Assembly (NCBI RefSeq): GCF_030406605.1
Contig: NZ_CP129104.1
Location: 2,741,830 to 2,805,829 of the forward strand
Direction of reading: 5' to 3'
Origin: Curtobacterium sp. 458
Lineage (GTDB): Bacteria > Actinomycetota > Actinomycetes > Actinomycetales > Microbacteriaceae
DNA: 64,000 bases
This document shows positions 9,508-19,018 of the stretch, piece after piece. Position 1 is the stretch's first letter. Each line of letters opens with the position of its first letter. Position numbers and translations under genes: made by a program. The notes below the pieces were generated by a model. The model did not search any database and was not told the DNA's origin. It saw only the letters and a program-made list of their open reading frames with translations.

Positions 9508-11106
9508 TCAGAGGGAGACGGCGGCGCGCAACGCTGCGGTGGCAGCGGCGACGTCCGACGTCGTGAGGGTCAGGACCGGCCGGCCGTGCGCCGCGAGCAC
9601 GCTCGCGTCGCCGGCGGCCTGGGCCTGGATGAGTTGGCCGAACGTGAACGAGCGCCCCGGGATGCCGAGGTCGTCCGGCTCGTCGGCCACGATCTGGAGG
9701 AAGAACCCGTTCGCAGGTCCGCCCTTGTGGTACTGCCCGGTGGAGTGCAGGAAGCGGGGCCCGTACCCGAGGGTGACGGGGCGACCGCTGCGCGCCGCGA
9801 GCGCGTCGCGGAGCGGTCGGAGGTCGCCGTTCGCGGTGCGGTCCACGTACGCCTGCACGGCCAGGTAGCCGGTCGCGTCGAGTTCGGCCAGGAGGCTCGT
9901 CACGGCTTCCGCGATCGTCGTCCCGACCGACAGACCCGCCGTCGCGCGGACGGCGGTGCCGCCCTCCGTGAACGCGGGCTCGGAGGGGGCGGGGCGGTCG
10001 TCGAGCAGCGCACGGGTCGCGACCTTGGCGGCCTCGACGTCGGGCTGGTCGAACGGGTTGATGCCGATGATGCGGCCGGCGACCGCGACGGCGTACTCCC
10101 ACACGAGGAACTGCCCACCGAGGGTGCCGTCGATCTCGACCTCGCCCTCGGCGACGTGGCGTTCGTCCTCGCGGGAGCCCACGATGCGGATGACCTGCAG
10201 GTCGGCGAGTCCCGCGGAGACCTCGGGGGAGTCGGGGGTGAGGACGACGGGCAACAGCCCCTTGCCGTCCTTGCCGGTGCTCTCCGCGAGGAGCTGCTCG
10301 ACCCAGTCGCCGAACCCGACGATGTGCGTGCCGTCGGGCACGATGCCGATCTTCGCGACCGTGGGGTCGAGCGTCGCGAGGGCTGCGCCGAGCACGAGGC
10401 CCGGGTTCTCGTCCGTGTCCACGGCGAGGAGCACCGAGATGGCGTCGGCCTCATCGAGGAGCTCGTCGATGTCGGCTCCGGCGAGCCCGGACGGCACGAG
10501 GCCGAACGCGGTCAGCGCCGAGAACCGTCCGCCCACGTTCGGGTCCGCGGTGAACACGCGGTACCCGGCGTCGTGTGCGAGCCGCCCGAGCGACGAGCCG
10601 GGGTCGGTGACGACGACGATCCGTGACGCGGGGTCGATCCCCGCGTCACGGAACGCCTGCTCGTACACACGTCGCTGAGAGTCCGTCTCCAGTGTGGAGC
10701 CGGACTTCGACGAGACCACGAGCACGGTGCGCTCGAGGTCGTGTCCCATCGCCGCCCGGACCTGAGCCGGGTCGGTCGAGTCGAGCACCGTCAGCGGGAC
10801 GCCGTACGTCCGCGTGATCACCTCGGGCGCGAGCGAGGAGCCGCCCATGCCGGCGAGGACGACGTGGTCGACCCCGTCGGCGGCGAGCTGCTCGCGCAGC
10901 GCCGTGATCTCCGCGACGAGCGGACGGGAGACCGCGACGGCCTCCGTCCACCCGAGACGCTCCGACGCCTCGGACTCGGCTGCGGGACCCCAGAGCCCGG
11001 GGTCTTGCGCCGTGATGCCCGACGCGACCAGGTCGGCGACGAGCTGCGGGACCACCGTGTCGATGGCCCGCGCAGCCGCGCCCCTGGCGGCGATGGAGAC
11101 GGTCAC
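9508..11106 (-). CDS. pgi: glucose-6-phosphate isomerase
   Basis: 532 residues of the SIS-fold actinobacterial Pgi type. Sugar-phosphate-binding segments GMGGSSLAPEV near residue 89 and VSSKSGSTLET near residue 130 are clear. Interconverts glucose-6-phosphate and fructose-6-phosphate, letting products of tkt/tal cycle back to zwf. It begins one base after the tal stop, so it is in the same transcript. In many actinobacteria the cluster is tkt-tal-zwf without pgi; here pgi sits between tal and zwf. Confidence 0.96.
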   Translation of the reverse strand: MTVSIAARGAAARAIDTVVPQLVADLVASGITAQDPGLWGPAAESEASERLGWTEAVAVSRPLVAEITALREQLAADGVDHVVLAGMGGSSLAPEVITRTYGVPLTVLDSTDPAQVRAAMGHDLERTVLVVSSKSGSTLETDSQRRVYEQAFRDAGIDPASRIVVVTDPGSSLGRLAHDAGYRVFTADPNVGGRFSALTAFGLVPSGLAGADIDELLDEADAISVLLAVDTDENPGLVLGAALATLDPTVAKIGIVPDGTHIVGFGDWVEQLLAESTGKDGKGLLPVVLTPDSPEVSAGLADLQVIRIVGSREDERHVAEGEVEIDGTLGGQFLVWEYAVAVAGRIIGINPFDQPDVEAAKVATRALLDDRPAPSEPAFTEGGTAVRATAGLSVGTTIAEAVTSLLAELDATGYLAVQAYVDRTANGDLRPLRDALAARSGRPVTLGYGPRFLHSTGQYHKGGPANGFFLQIVADEPDDLGIPGRSFTFGQLIQAQAAGDASVLAAHGRPVLTLTTSDVAAATAALRAAVSL

Positions 11107-11107
11107 G

Positions 11108-12220
11108 CTACTTCGCGCCCTCGAGGGCCGTCTTCACGGTGTCGACGAGCTCGCCCCAGGAGACGTTGAACTTGTCCACGCCCTCCTTCTCGAGCAGCGC
11201 GACGACCTCGTCGTAGCTGATGCCCTGCGCCGCGATCTGGTCGAGGACCTCCTGCGCGGCGTCGTACGACCCGGCGATCGCGTCGCCGTGGATCTCACCG
11301 TGGTCGAACGTCGCGTCGAGCGTCTTGCCCGGCATGGTGTTGACGGTGTTCGGGGCGGCGAGCTCGGTCACGTAGAGCGTGTCGGGCAGCGACGGGTCCT
11401 TGACACCGGTCGAGGCCCACAGCGGACGCTGCGTGTTCGCACCGGCCTCGAGCAGGCCCAGGGCGCGCTCGGTGGCGAACGCCTCGGTCCAGACCTGGTA
11501 GGCGAGCTGCGCGTTGGCGATGCCGGCCTTCGACTTGAGGGCCTTCGCCTCGTCGGTGCCGACGGCGTCGAGGCGCTTGTCGATCTCGGAGTCGACGCGC
11601 GACACGAAGAACGAGGCGACCGAGTGGATCTTCGAGAGGTCGTGGCCCGCGGCCTTGGCCTTCTCGAGCCCACCGAGGTACGCGTCGATGACGGCACGGT
11701 AGCGCTCGAGCGAGAAGATCAGCGTGACGTTGACCGAGATGCCCGCGGCGATGACCTCGGTGATGGCCTCGAGGCCCTCGAGCGTCGCCGGGATCTTGAT
11801 GAGGACGTTCTCGCGACCGACCTTGTCGAACAGGAACTTGGCCTGCTCGATGGTCTTCTGGGTCTCGTGCGCGAGGCCCGGCTCGACCTCGATCGAGACG
11901 CGGCCGTCGAAGCCCTTGGTCTCGTCGTAGATCGGCTTGAACACGTCGGACGCGTTCGCGACGTCCTGCGTGGTGATCTCGAAGATCGCGCTCGTCACGT
12001 CGGTGCCCGCCGCGGCGAGCTCCTTGACCTGGGCGTCGTAGCGCTCACCCTTGGCGAGGGCCGACGCGAAGATCGTCGGGTTCGTGGTGACGCCGACGAC
12101 GTTCTTCTCGGCGATGAGCTGCTCGAGCTTGCCGGTCTCGAGGAGCTCGCGCGAGAGGTCGTCGAGCCAGATGCTGACGCCGACCTCGGAGAGGGCGGCG
12201 GTGGGGGTGGTCTCAGCCAT
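11108..12220 (-). CDS. tal: transaldolase
   Basis: 370 residues, the actinobacterial TalB-like class. Starts [27 protein letters not shown]; the Schiff-base lysine lies in [12 protein letters not shown] near residue 138. Transfers dihydroxyacetone units between sedoheptulose-7-phosphate and glyceraldehyde-3-phosphate. ATG 12220 has GAAGGAAGAAG upstream; the frame stays open further upstream but that part has no family similarity and would run into the tkt terminator region. Confidence 0.97.
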   Translation of the reverse strand: MAETTPTAALSEVGVSIWLDDLSRELLETGKLEQLIAEKNVVGVTTNPTIFASALAKGERYDAQVKELAAAGTDVTSAIFEITTQDVANASDVFKPIYDETKGFDGRVSIEVEPGLAHETQKTIEQAKFLFDKVGRENVLIKIPATLEGLEAITEVIAAGISVNVTLIFSLERYRAVIDAYLGGLEKAKAAGHDLSKIHSVASFFVSRVDSEIDKRLDAVGTDEAKALKSKAGIANAQLAYQVWTEAFATERALGLLEAGANTQRPLWASTGVKDPSLPDTLYVTELAAPNTVNTMPGKTLDATFDHGEIHGDAIAGSYDAAQEVLDQIAAQGISYDEVVALLEKEGVDKFNVSWGELVDTVKTALEGAK

Positions 12221-12266
12221 GTGTGTGTCTTCTTCCTTCATCGGCCGTCTGGCCGTGGTCTGTGGG

Positions 12267-12305
12267 CCGGGAGGCGTGGTGGCGGGGCCGAGCCGCGCCT
12301 CCCGG
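12267..12305. repeat. GGGAGGC hairpin between tkt and tal
   Basis: Arms CCGGGAGGCG (12267-12276) and CGCCTCCCGG (12296-12305). A divergent member of the hairpin family, here inside a gap between two same-strand genes, paired with a second hairpin at 12311. Confidence 0.75.
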
Positions 12306-12310
12306 CAGAA

Positions 12311-12340
12311 GGGCCGGATCCGGGTGACCGGACCCGGCCC
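12311..12340 (-). terminator. hairpin after tkt
   Basis: Thirteen-base arms GGGCCGGATCCGG (12311-12323) and CCGGACCCGGCCC (12328-12340), GTGA loop on the plus strand, one mismatch. It lies seven bases beyond the tkt stop and may cause partial termination before tal. Confidence 0.65.
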
Positions 12341-12347
12341 CGGTGGG

Positions 12348-14441
12348 TCAGGAAGCCGCGATCGATTCCTTCGCGGCGGCCACGACGTGCTCCGTCGTGA
12401 AGCCGAACTCCTTGAAGAGCGTCTGGTAGTCGGCCGAGGCACCGAAGTGCTCGATCGAGACGCTGCGGCCCTTGTCGCCGACGATGTCGCGCCAGCTCAT
12501 GGCGATGCCCGCCTCGACGGACACGCGAGCGGTGACGTCCTTCGGGAGGACCTGGTCGCGGTAGTTCTCCGACTGCTCGAAGAACCACTCGAGGGACGGG
12601 GCGCTCACGACGCGGGCGTTGATGCCCTCGCCCTTGAGCTGCTCGCGCGCCTCGACGGCGATCTGGACCTCGGAGCCGGTCGCGATGAGGATCACGTCCG
12701 GGGTGCCGTTCGGCGCCTCGGCGAGGATGTACGCACCCTTGCCGACGTTCTTCGCCGACGCGAAGGTCTCGCCCGACGCCTCGCCCTCGCCACGCTCGAA
12801 GACGGGGAGGTTCTGGCGGCTCAGCGCGATGCCGGCCGGACGGTCCTTGTGCTTGAGCATCTCGAGCCACGCGTACGCGACCTCGTTGGCGTCGGCCGGG
12901 CGGACGACGTCGAGACCCGGGATCGCACGGAGGGCGGTGAGCTGCTCGATCGGCTGGTGCGTCGGGCCGTCCTCGCCGAGGGCGACCGAGTCGTGCGTCC
13001 AGACGTAGATCGCCGGCGCCTTCATGAGCGCGGCGAGACGGACGGCCGGGCGCATGTAGTCGCTGAAGATGAGGAACGTGCCGCCGAACGGACGGGTGTT
13101 CCCGTGCAGGACGATGCCGGACAGGATCGAGCCCATCGCGTGCTCGCGGATGCCGAAGTGGAGGACACGGCCGTACGGGTCGGTGCTCCAGGTCTTGGTC
13201 GAGGCCTCCGCCGGACCGAAGGACTTGGCGCCCTCGATCGTGGTGAGGTTCGACTCGGCGAGGTCGGCCGAGCCGCCCCAGAACTCGGGCATCAGCGGCG
13301 CGATGGCGTTGATGACCTTGCCGGACGCGGCACGGGTCGAGACGGCCTTCTCGGTCGGGAAGACCGGCAGGGCCTCCTCGAGGCCCTCGGGGAGCTCGCC
13401 GGCGTTGATGCGGTCGAGCATCGCCTTCTTCTCCGGGTTGGCCGAGGCCCACGCGTCGAAGGTCTTCTGCCACTCGGCGTGCTCCGCCTGGCCCTTGGCG
13501 ACGGCGCCGCGGGTGTACTCGAGCACCTCGGGGTCGACGTGGAAGGTCTGCTCGGGGTCGAAGCCGAGGACCTCCTTGAGGCCCTTGAGCTCCTCGCCAC
13601 CGAGGGCGGAGCCGTGGATCTTGCCGGAGTTCTGCTTGGTCGGCGACGGCCAACCGATGATGGTCTTGAGGACGATGAGCGACGGCTTGGTCGTCTCGGC
13701 CTTCGCGGCCTCGACGGCGCGGTACAGCTCCTCGACGTCCTCGGAGTACTCGCCGGTCTTCTTCCAGTCGACGTGCTGGACGTGCCAGCCGAGCGCCTCG
13801 TAGCGGGCGGCGACGTCCTCGGAGAACGCGATGTCGGTGTCGTCCTCGATCGAGATCTGGTTCGAGTCGTAGAAGACGACCAGGCGACCGAGCTGCTGGC
13901 GGCCCGCGAGGCTCGCTGCCTCGTTGGTCACGCCCTCCTGCATGTCGCCGTCACCGGCGATCACGTAGGTGAAGTGGTCGAAGGGGGACTCGCCGTCGGC
14001 GGTCTCCGGGTCGAACAGGCCACGCTCGAAGCGCTGCGCGTAGCCGAAGCCCACGGCGGAGGCGAGGCCCTGGCCGAGCGGGCCGGTCGTGATCTCGACA
14101 CCGTCGGTGTGGCCGTACTCCGGGTGACCCGGGGTCTTCGAGCCCCACTTGCGGAGGTGCTGGAGGTCCTCGAGCTCGAGACCGTAGCCGTGCAGGTAGA
14201 ACTGCACGTACTGCAGGATCGAGGCGTGGCCCGCCGAGAGGATGAAGCGGTCGCGGCCGATCCAGGTGGAGTCGCTCGGGTCGCGACGCATCACCTTCTG
14301 GAAGAGCAGGTGGGCGACCGGCGCGAGGCTCATCGCGGTGCCGGGGTGACCGTTGCCGGCGGCCTCGACCGAGTCGGCGGCGAGTACGCGGGCCGTGTCG
14401 ACGGCCTTCCTGTCGATGGCGTCCCAGGTGAATTCAGCCAC
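12348..14441 (-). CDS. tkt: transketolase
   Basis: 697 residues. Thiamine-diphosphate enzyme moving two-carbon units in the non-oxidative pentose phosphate pathway. The N-terminal TPP domain has [13 protein letters not shown] near residue 154; the central domain carries [16 protein letters not shown]; the C-terminal domain ends with [18 protein letters not shown] 14441 gives [17 protein letters not shown], the usual N-terminus, with AAGAAGG about 12 bases before it; the ATG 12 codons upstream would include that Shine-Dalgarno sequence in the protein. First gene of the pentose-phosphate cluster. Confidence 0.97.
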   Translation of the reverse strand: MAEFTWDAIDRKAVDTARVLAADSVEAAGNGHPGTAMSLAPVAHLLFQKVMRRDPSDSTWIGRDRFILSAGHASILQYVQFYLHGYGLELEDLQHLRKWGSKTPGHPEYGHTDGVEITTGPLGQGLASAVGFGYAQRFERGLFDPETADGESPFDHFTYVIAGDGDMQEGVTNEAASLAGRQQLGRLVVFYDSNQISIEDDTDIAFSEDVAARYEALGWHVQHVDWKKTGEYSEDVEELYRAVEAAKAETTKPSLIVLKTIIGWPSPTKQNSGKIHGSALGGEELKGLKEVLGFDPEQTFHVDPEVLEYTRGAVAKGQAEHAEWQKTFDAWASANPEKKAMLDRINAGELPEGLEEALPVFPTEKAVSTRAASGKVINAIAPLMPEFWGGSADLAESNLTTIEGAKSFGPAEASTKTWSTDPYGRVLHFGIREHAMGSILSGIVLHGNTRPFGGTFLIFSDYMRPAVRLAALMKAPAIYVWTHDSVALGEDGPTHQPIEQLTALRAIPGLDVVRPADANEVAYAWLEMLKHKDRPAGIALSRQNLPVFERGEGEASGETFASAKNVGKGAYILAEAPNGTPDVILIATGSEVQIAVEAREQLKGEGINARVVSAPSLEWFFEQSENYRDQVLPKDVTARVSVEAGIAMSWRDIVGDKGRSVSIEHFGASADYQTLFKEFGFTTEHVVAAAKESIAAS

Positions 14442-14936
14442 TTGGATGTTGACCCTTCTTGAATGCGACATGTGCGAGGGCTCGTGCCATCGCACGGACA
14501 TGATCGCCATCCCGGGGGCCGGGGTTCGGGTCGCCGTCTGGCGGCGGCCGACCGGCTCGTCGTGACCGACGTCTTCGGGGCACGCACTGCGGGAGGGCGA
14601 CTCCAGCATAGTGACCATGCACTCAGTGAGGGTTCAGGTGACACGTTCTGTTCACCGGGTGCGCACGCCGGGTGCAGCGCTCCAACGCCGACCGTCCGGA
14701 CGGCCCGGGCGTGTCCGCGACGGCCGCGCCGTGTCTCGGTGCGTCCGCCCGCTGACCTGCCGGCTCGTCCGTCCGCCGACGTCGATCGGTCCGGATGACG
14801 GGGCGGGGCATCGTCGCAGCGCCTCGATGGCCTAAACTGATGACGGCCCGTGTGCATTCCGGGTCGACGCACGCCCGGACGACGACGGAGCCGTCCACCG
14901 AGTGTGCGAGCTGACGCGAAACAGACTGAGGTTCCC
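14442..14936. promoter_or_regulatory. divergent tkt / ctaB promoter region
   Basis: About 495 bases without a gene. A TATGCT hexamer on the minus strand (14610-14605) could serve tkt; TAAACT at 14833-14838 on the plus strand could serve ctaB. An imperfect inverted repeat GGTGACACGT/TCTGTTCACC lies at about 14636-14655, a plausible but unproven operator near the tkt promoter. The rest is GC-rich sequence with no clear feature. Confidence 0.5.
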
Positions 14937-15878
14937 TTGCCCACTGCCACCGTGACCCGGCCGGACACCGATCGACCCCGATCGACGCTCTCGCGCAAGG
15001 TCCGGGCGTACGTCTCGCTGACGAAGCCCCGGGTCATGGAGCTGCTGCTGGTCACCACGGCGCCGACGATGTTCCTCGCCGCCCGCGGTGTGCCGGACCT
15101 GTGGCTCGTGTTCTGGACGATGCTCGGTGGTGCGATGTCCGCGGGCTCCGCGTCCGCGTTCAACTGCTACATCGACCGCGACATCGACCGGCTGATGAAG
15201 CGCACGAGCACCCGGCCGCTCGTCACCGGCGAGCTCTCCGACCGTGAAGCCCTCGTGTTCTCGTGGGTCCTCGGCATCGCGTCGACCGGAGTGCTGCTCG
15301 TCTTCGTGAACTGGCTCGCCGCGGCGCTGAGCGTCGTCGCGATCCTCATCTACGTGTTCCTGTACACGCTGTGGCTCAAGCGCCGCACCCCGCAGAACAT
15401 CGTCTGGGGCGGGTCGGCCGGCTGCATGCCCGTCCTCATCGGCTGGGCGGGTGTGACCGGGTCGCTGACCTGGACGCCGATCATCCTCTTCATGGTGATC
15501 TTCCTCTGGACGCCGCCGCACTACTGGCCGCTGTCGATGAAGTACCGCGACGACTACGACGCCGCCGAGGTCCCGATGCTCGCGGTGGTCCGGGGTCGCA
15601 CGGTCGTCGGCCTCCAGGTCGTGCTCTACGCCTGGGCGACGCTGGTCTGCTCGCTCCTCCTCATCCCGGTGGCGCACATGGGGCCGCTCTACACGGTCGT
15701 GGCACTCGCCGGCGGCGTCTGGTTCGTCGTCGAGTCGCACCGGCTGTACTCGCGGGCGATCCAGCACGTCGAGCAGGTGCAGCCGATGCGCGTGTTCCAC
15801 AGCTCGATCACGTACCTGACGCTGCTGTTCATCGCGGTGGGCATCGACCCGCTGCTCCCGCAGGTCTTCACCTTCTAG
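14937..15878 (+). CDS. ctaB: protohaem IX farnesyltransferase (haem O synthase)
   Basis: 313 residues, UbiA-type membrane prenyltransferase with about nine helices. Attaches a farnesyl group to protohaem, giving haem O for haem-copper oxidases. The prenyl-diphosphate-binding motif [15 protein letters not shown] is near residue 77, and the second aspartate cluster [12 protein letters not shown] near residue 202. TTG 14937 is chosen because CTGAGG lies just upstream; an earlier in-frame ATG would add 29 basic residues and no homology. Convergent with ctaA, the next enzyme of haem A synthesis. Confidence 0.95.
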   Translation: MPTATVTRPDTDRPRSTLSRKVRAYVSLTKPRVMELLLVTTAPTMFLAARGVPDLWLVFWTMLGGAMSAGSASAFNCYIDRDIDRLMKRTSTRPLVTGELSDREALVFSWVLGIASTGVLLVFVNWLAAALSVVAILIYVFLYTLWLKRRTPQNIVWGGSAGCMPVLIGWAGVTGSLTWTPIILFMVIFLWTPPHYWPLSMKYRDDYDAAEVPMLAVVRGRTVVGLQVVLYAWATLVCSLLLIPVAHMGPLYTVVALAGGVWFVVESHRLYSRAIQHVEQVQPMRVFHSSITYLTLLFIAVGIDPLLPQVFTF

Positions 15879-15921
15879 CGCTCGTCGGACCGGGAGGTCC
15901 GCCTGCGCCGGCCGCTGTCGG

Positions 15922-15959
15922 ACGACGGGGCCGCTGTCGTACGACAGCGGCCCCGTCGT
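15922..15959. repeat. perfect loop-free 38-bp palindrome
   Basis: Two 19-base arms with no spacer; left arm ACGACGGGGCCGCTGTCGT. The centre is GCTGTCGT|ACGACAGC. It lies 44 bases after the ctaB stop and is likely its terminator. Confidence 0.85.
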
Positions 15960-15991
15960 TCGCTGCGCGCGCCGGGTGTTGCAGGCGCATC

Positions 15992-16033
15992 GAACGACTC
16001 CGTCGCTGTCGTGCGACAGCGACGGAGTCGTTC
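15992..16033. repeat. near-perfect 42-bp palindrome sharing the same core
   Basis: Twenty-base arms, the left being GAACGACTCCGTCGCTGTCG, two-base centre TG. Shares the central GCTGTCG/CGACAGC with the 15922 palindrome though the outer arms differ. Confidence 0.85.
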
Positions 16034-16040
16034 CACGACG

Positions 16041-16261
16041 ACGGCCGGGAGGCGCGTGGCGGGCTGGTTCCGCGCCTCCCGTCCGGTGGGTGGCGAGTCC
16101 GGCCCGCGAAACGCGCGCGTTCCGACGTTGGGCACGACGATCGACGCGTGTTCCGTCGATGACGGCGTGCGTGACGGCCGGGAGGCGCGTGGCGGGCTGG
16201 TTCCGCGCCTCCCGTCCGGTGGGTGGCGAGTCCGGCCCGCGAAACGCGCGCGTTCCGACGT
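16041..16261. repeat. 88-bp sequence duplicated 133 bp apart
   Basis: 16041-16128 and 16174-16261 are identical by eye. Each copy holds a GGGAGGCGCG...CGCGCCTCCC hairpin (arms 16047-16056/16071-16080 and 16180-16189/16204-16213) followed by the start of an AACGCGCGCGTT unit. They lie between the convergent ctaB and ctaA genes. Confidence 0.88.
16107..16150. repeat. AACGCGCGCGTT unit, copy 1
   Basis: Begins CGAAACGCGCGCGTTCCGAC and ends CGATCGACGCGTG. Related copies: 16240-16283, 52837-52880 and 54842-54885; partial copies at 52887 and 54892. Confidence 0.75.
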
Positions 16262-16283
16262 CCCACGCGTCGATCACGTGGTG
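16240..16283. repeat. AACGCGCGCGTT unit, copy 2
   Basis: The first 22 bases match copy 1; the second half (GCGTCGATCACGTGGTG) is diverged. Confidence 0.7.
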
Positions 16284-16376
16284 CGTCGTCGGACCGGGCG
16301 TGTGTGGCCGCGGGACGCCCGTGCAACGACGGAGCGCGCGTCGATCGACGCGTCCTCCGTCGTTCCGGGGACGCCG

Positions 16377-17348
16377 TCAGACGTCGAGCGGCTCGCGCAC
16401 GGCGTCCCGGCCCGCGCTCTTCCGGGTCGAGAGCACCACGGCGGTGGTCGCGGCGACCAGCAGGCCCGCGAGCACCATGTGCGTGCCGACGAGCCCGACG
16501 GGGAGGCCCGTGCGTGCCTGGGTGAGCCCGACCGCGATCTGGACGAACTCGACGATGAGGAGCGCCAGCGCCCAGCGGCTCGAGAGCCGCAGGCGCACCG
16601 CGCCGACGACGAGCACCAGGGTCAGGGCGAAGAGGACGTAGGCGGGGACCGCGTGGACGTGCTCCATGATCGCCGGGTCGAAGCCGGTGCGGTGGAGGCG
16701 GCCGCCGTCGACGGCCTCGTCGGCGCCGGCGTGCGGCCCGCTGCCGGTGGTCAGGATGCCCACGAGGACGGTGACCGCGACGGCAGCGACGGTCCCTCGG
16801 ACGACGTTCGTGTACCAGACGGGGACGAGTCGGACGTCGGTGCGCGGGCCGTTCATCGCCCGGTAGACGAGCGCTGCGGTGACCATCGTGAGCAGCGCCG
16901 AGACGACGAAGTGCAGGCCGACGACGAAGGGGTTGAGGTTCGTCCAGACGCTGATGCCGCCGATGACCGCCTGCACGGGGATGGCGGCGCCCTGCGCGAA
17001 CGCGAGCCAGAAGAGCTCGGGGCGGGTGCGGCGCATGCGGACGACCGCGAGGAACGTGGCGACGGCGACGACGACCAGCACGAAGGTGAGCAGGCGGTTC
17101 CCGAACTCGATGATCCCGTGGACGCCCATCTCCGGCGTCGACACGAGCGAGTCGGCGGTGCACTTCGGCCAGGTCGGGCAGCCGAGCCCCGACGCGGTCA
17201 ACCGCACGAGGCCGCCGGTGCCGATCAGGACCACCTCGACGACGAACGACGCCCACGCCAGCCAGATCACGCGAACGTCGACGGTGCGGGGGAGGGACCA
17301 CCACCGGGTGCGGACGTCCAGCTCGACGGGGGATCCGACGCGAGTCAC
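16377..17348 (-). CDS. ctaA: haem A synthase (COX15/CtaA family)
   Basis: 323 residues, eight predicted membrane helices. Oxidises the C8 methyl of haem O to make haem A for cytochrome aa3 oxidase. The signature GLVRLTASGLGCPTWPKC lies near residues 47-64, with histidines on later helices in HGIIEFGNRLLTF and HAVPAYVLFALTL as likely haem ligands. GTG 17348 is preceded by AGGAAGG at about 10 bases. Convergent with ctaB. Confidence 0.94.
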   Translation of the reverse strand: MTRVGSPVELDVRTRWWSLPRTVDVRVIWLAWASFVVEVVLIGTGGLVRLTASGLGCPTWPKCTADSLVSTPEMGVHGIIEFGNRLLTFVLVVVAVATFLAVVRMRRTRPELFWLAFAQGAAIPVQAVIGGISVWTNLNPFVVGLHFVVSALLTMVTAALVYRAMNGPRTDVRLVPVWYTNVVRGTVAAVAVTVLVGILTTGSGPHAGADEAVDGGRLHRTGFDPAIMEHVHAVPAYVLFALTLVLVVGAVRLRLSSRWALALLIVEFVQIAVGLTQARTGLPVGLVGTHMVLAGLLVAATTAVVLSTRKSAGRDAVREPLDV

Positions 17349-17599
17349 GAGGGTGGTGCCTTCCTGTTGTTCCGTGCACCGAACCTGTAGGATTCGAGGG
17401 TTCAGCGGCAGTCAAGTCTAGGCAGGCGCCGGCTCCGAATGGGCCGTGATCGTCACTACGGCCCGCGACTGCGTGGAACCATTGACGTTGCGAGGTAGCA
17501 GCACCCTGGTCGCCCGTGTCGGTGGCTCGGGGTGGAATGGCGTCCAGCCGTACCGGGTTGGCCCTGGTGACGCTGCCGCGAGAAGGAAACGAGGAGACC
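17349..17599. promoter_or_regulatory. divergent ctaA / suf promoter region
   Basis: About 250 bases. A GGGCCGT...ACGGCCC inverted repeat (17441-17464) and a TTGACG hexamer (17482) are candidate regulatory elements; AAGGAAACGAGGAG just before 17600 is the sufB ribosome binding site. No SufR gene is present here. Confidence 0.4.
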
Positions 17600-19018
17600 A
17601 TGTCCGACGTGCTCATCGACCGTCCCGAGCTCGAAGGGCTCGGCCAATACGAGTTCGGCTGGTCCGACTCCGACTCCGCCGGCGCGTCCGCGCGACGTGG
17701 TCTGTCGGAGGAGGTCGTGACCGACATCTCGAACCTCAAGTCCGAGCCCGAGTGGATGCTCAAGAACCGACTCAAGGGTCTGCAGCTGTTCGGCCGCAAG
17801 CCGATGCCGACGTGGGGTGCCGACCTGACGGGCATCGACTTCGACAACATCAAGTACTTCGTGCGCTCCACCGAGAAGCAGGCGCAGTCGTGGGAAGACC
17901 TCCCCGAGGACATCCGCGCGACCTACGAGAAGCTCGGCATCCCCGAGGCCGAACGCCAGCGCCTCGTGGCCGGCGTCGCCGCGCAGTACGAGTCCGAGGT
18001 CGTCTACCACCAGATCCGCGAGGACCTGGAGCAGCAGGGCGTCATCTTCATGGACACCGACACCGCGCTCCGCGAGCACCCCGACATCTTCGAGGAGTAC
18101 TTCGGCACGGTGATCCCGGCCGGCGACAACAAGTTCGCCGCGCTGAACACGGCGGTGTGGTCCGGCGGCTCGTTCGTCTACGTCCCGAAGGGCGTGCACG
18201 TCGAGATCCCGCTGCAGGCGTACTTCCGCATCAACACCGAGAACATGGGCCAGTTCGAGCGGACGCTGATCATCGCGGACGAGGGCTCCTACGTCCACTA
18301 CATCGAGGGCTGCACGGCACCGATCTACAAGTCGGACTCGCTGCACTCCGCGGTCGTCGAGATCATCGTGAAGAAGAACGCCCGCGTTCGCTACACGACG
18401 ATCCAGAACTGGTCGAACAACGTCTACAACCTCGTGACCAAGCGTGCGATCGCGCACGAGGGCGCGACGATGGAGTGGATCGACGGCAACATCGGGTCGA
18501 AGGTCACGATGAAGTACCCGTCGATCTACCTCGCCGGTGAGCACGCCAAGGGCGAGACCCTCTCGGTCGCCTTCGCGGGTCCGGGGCAGCACCAGGACGC
18601 CGGCGCGAAGATGATCCACATGGCGCCGTACACGACGTCGTCGATCGTCTCGAAGTCGATCGCCCGTGGCGGCGGCCGCGCGGGGTACCGCGGTGAGGTC
18701 CGGGTCGACCCGAACGCGCACCACGCGGCCAACACCGTCCGGTGCGACGCACTCCTCGTCGACACGGTGAGCCGCTCGGACACCTACCCGGCGATCGACA
18801 TCCGCGTCGACGACGTCCAGCTCGGGCACGAGGCCACCGTCTCCCGCGTGAGCGAGGAGCAGCTGTTCTACCTCATGTCCCGCGGTCTGCCCGAGGACGA
18901 GGCGATGGCGATGATCGTCCGCGGCTTCATCGAGCCGATCGCCCGCGAGCTCCCGATGGAGTACGCGCTCGAACTCAACAAGCTCATCGAGATGAGCATG
19001 GAAGGATCCGTCGGCTAG
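17600..19018 (+). CDS. sufB: Fe-S cluster assembly protein SufB
   Basis: 472 residues. Scaffold component of the SufBCD complex. Characteristic phrases: [17 protein letters not shown] near residue 50, [21 protein letters not shown] near residue 193 and the C-terminal [15 protein letters not shown] 17600 follows a GAGGAG element; in-frame sequence upstream has no family similarity. No intein is present, unlike some actinobacterial SufB genes. The stop abuts the sufD start (TAGATG). Confidence 0.97.
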   Translation: MSDVLIDRPELEGLGQYEFGWSDSDSAGASARRGLSEEVVTDISNLKSEPEWMLKNRLKGLQLFGRKPMPTWGADLTGIDFDNIKYFVRSTEKQAQSWEDLPEDIRATYEKLGIPEAERQRLVAGVAAQYESEVVYHQIREDLEQQGVIFMDTDTALREHPDIFEEYFGTVIPAGDNKFAALNTAVWSGGSFVYVPKGVHVEIPLQAYFRINTENMGQFERTLIIADEGSYVHYIEGCTAPIYKSDSLHSAVVEIIVKKNARVRYTTIQNWSNNVYNLVTKRAIAHEGATMEWIDGNIGSKVTMKYPSIYLAGEHAKGETLSVAFAGPGQHQDAGAKMIHMAPYTTSSIVSKSIARGGGRAGYRGEVRVDPNAHHAANTVRCDALLVDTVSRSDTYPAIDIRVDDVQLGHEATVSRVSEEQLFYLMSRGLPEDEAMAMIVRGFIEPIARELPMEYALELNKLIEMSMEGSVG

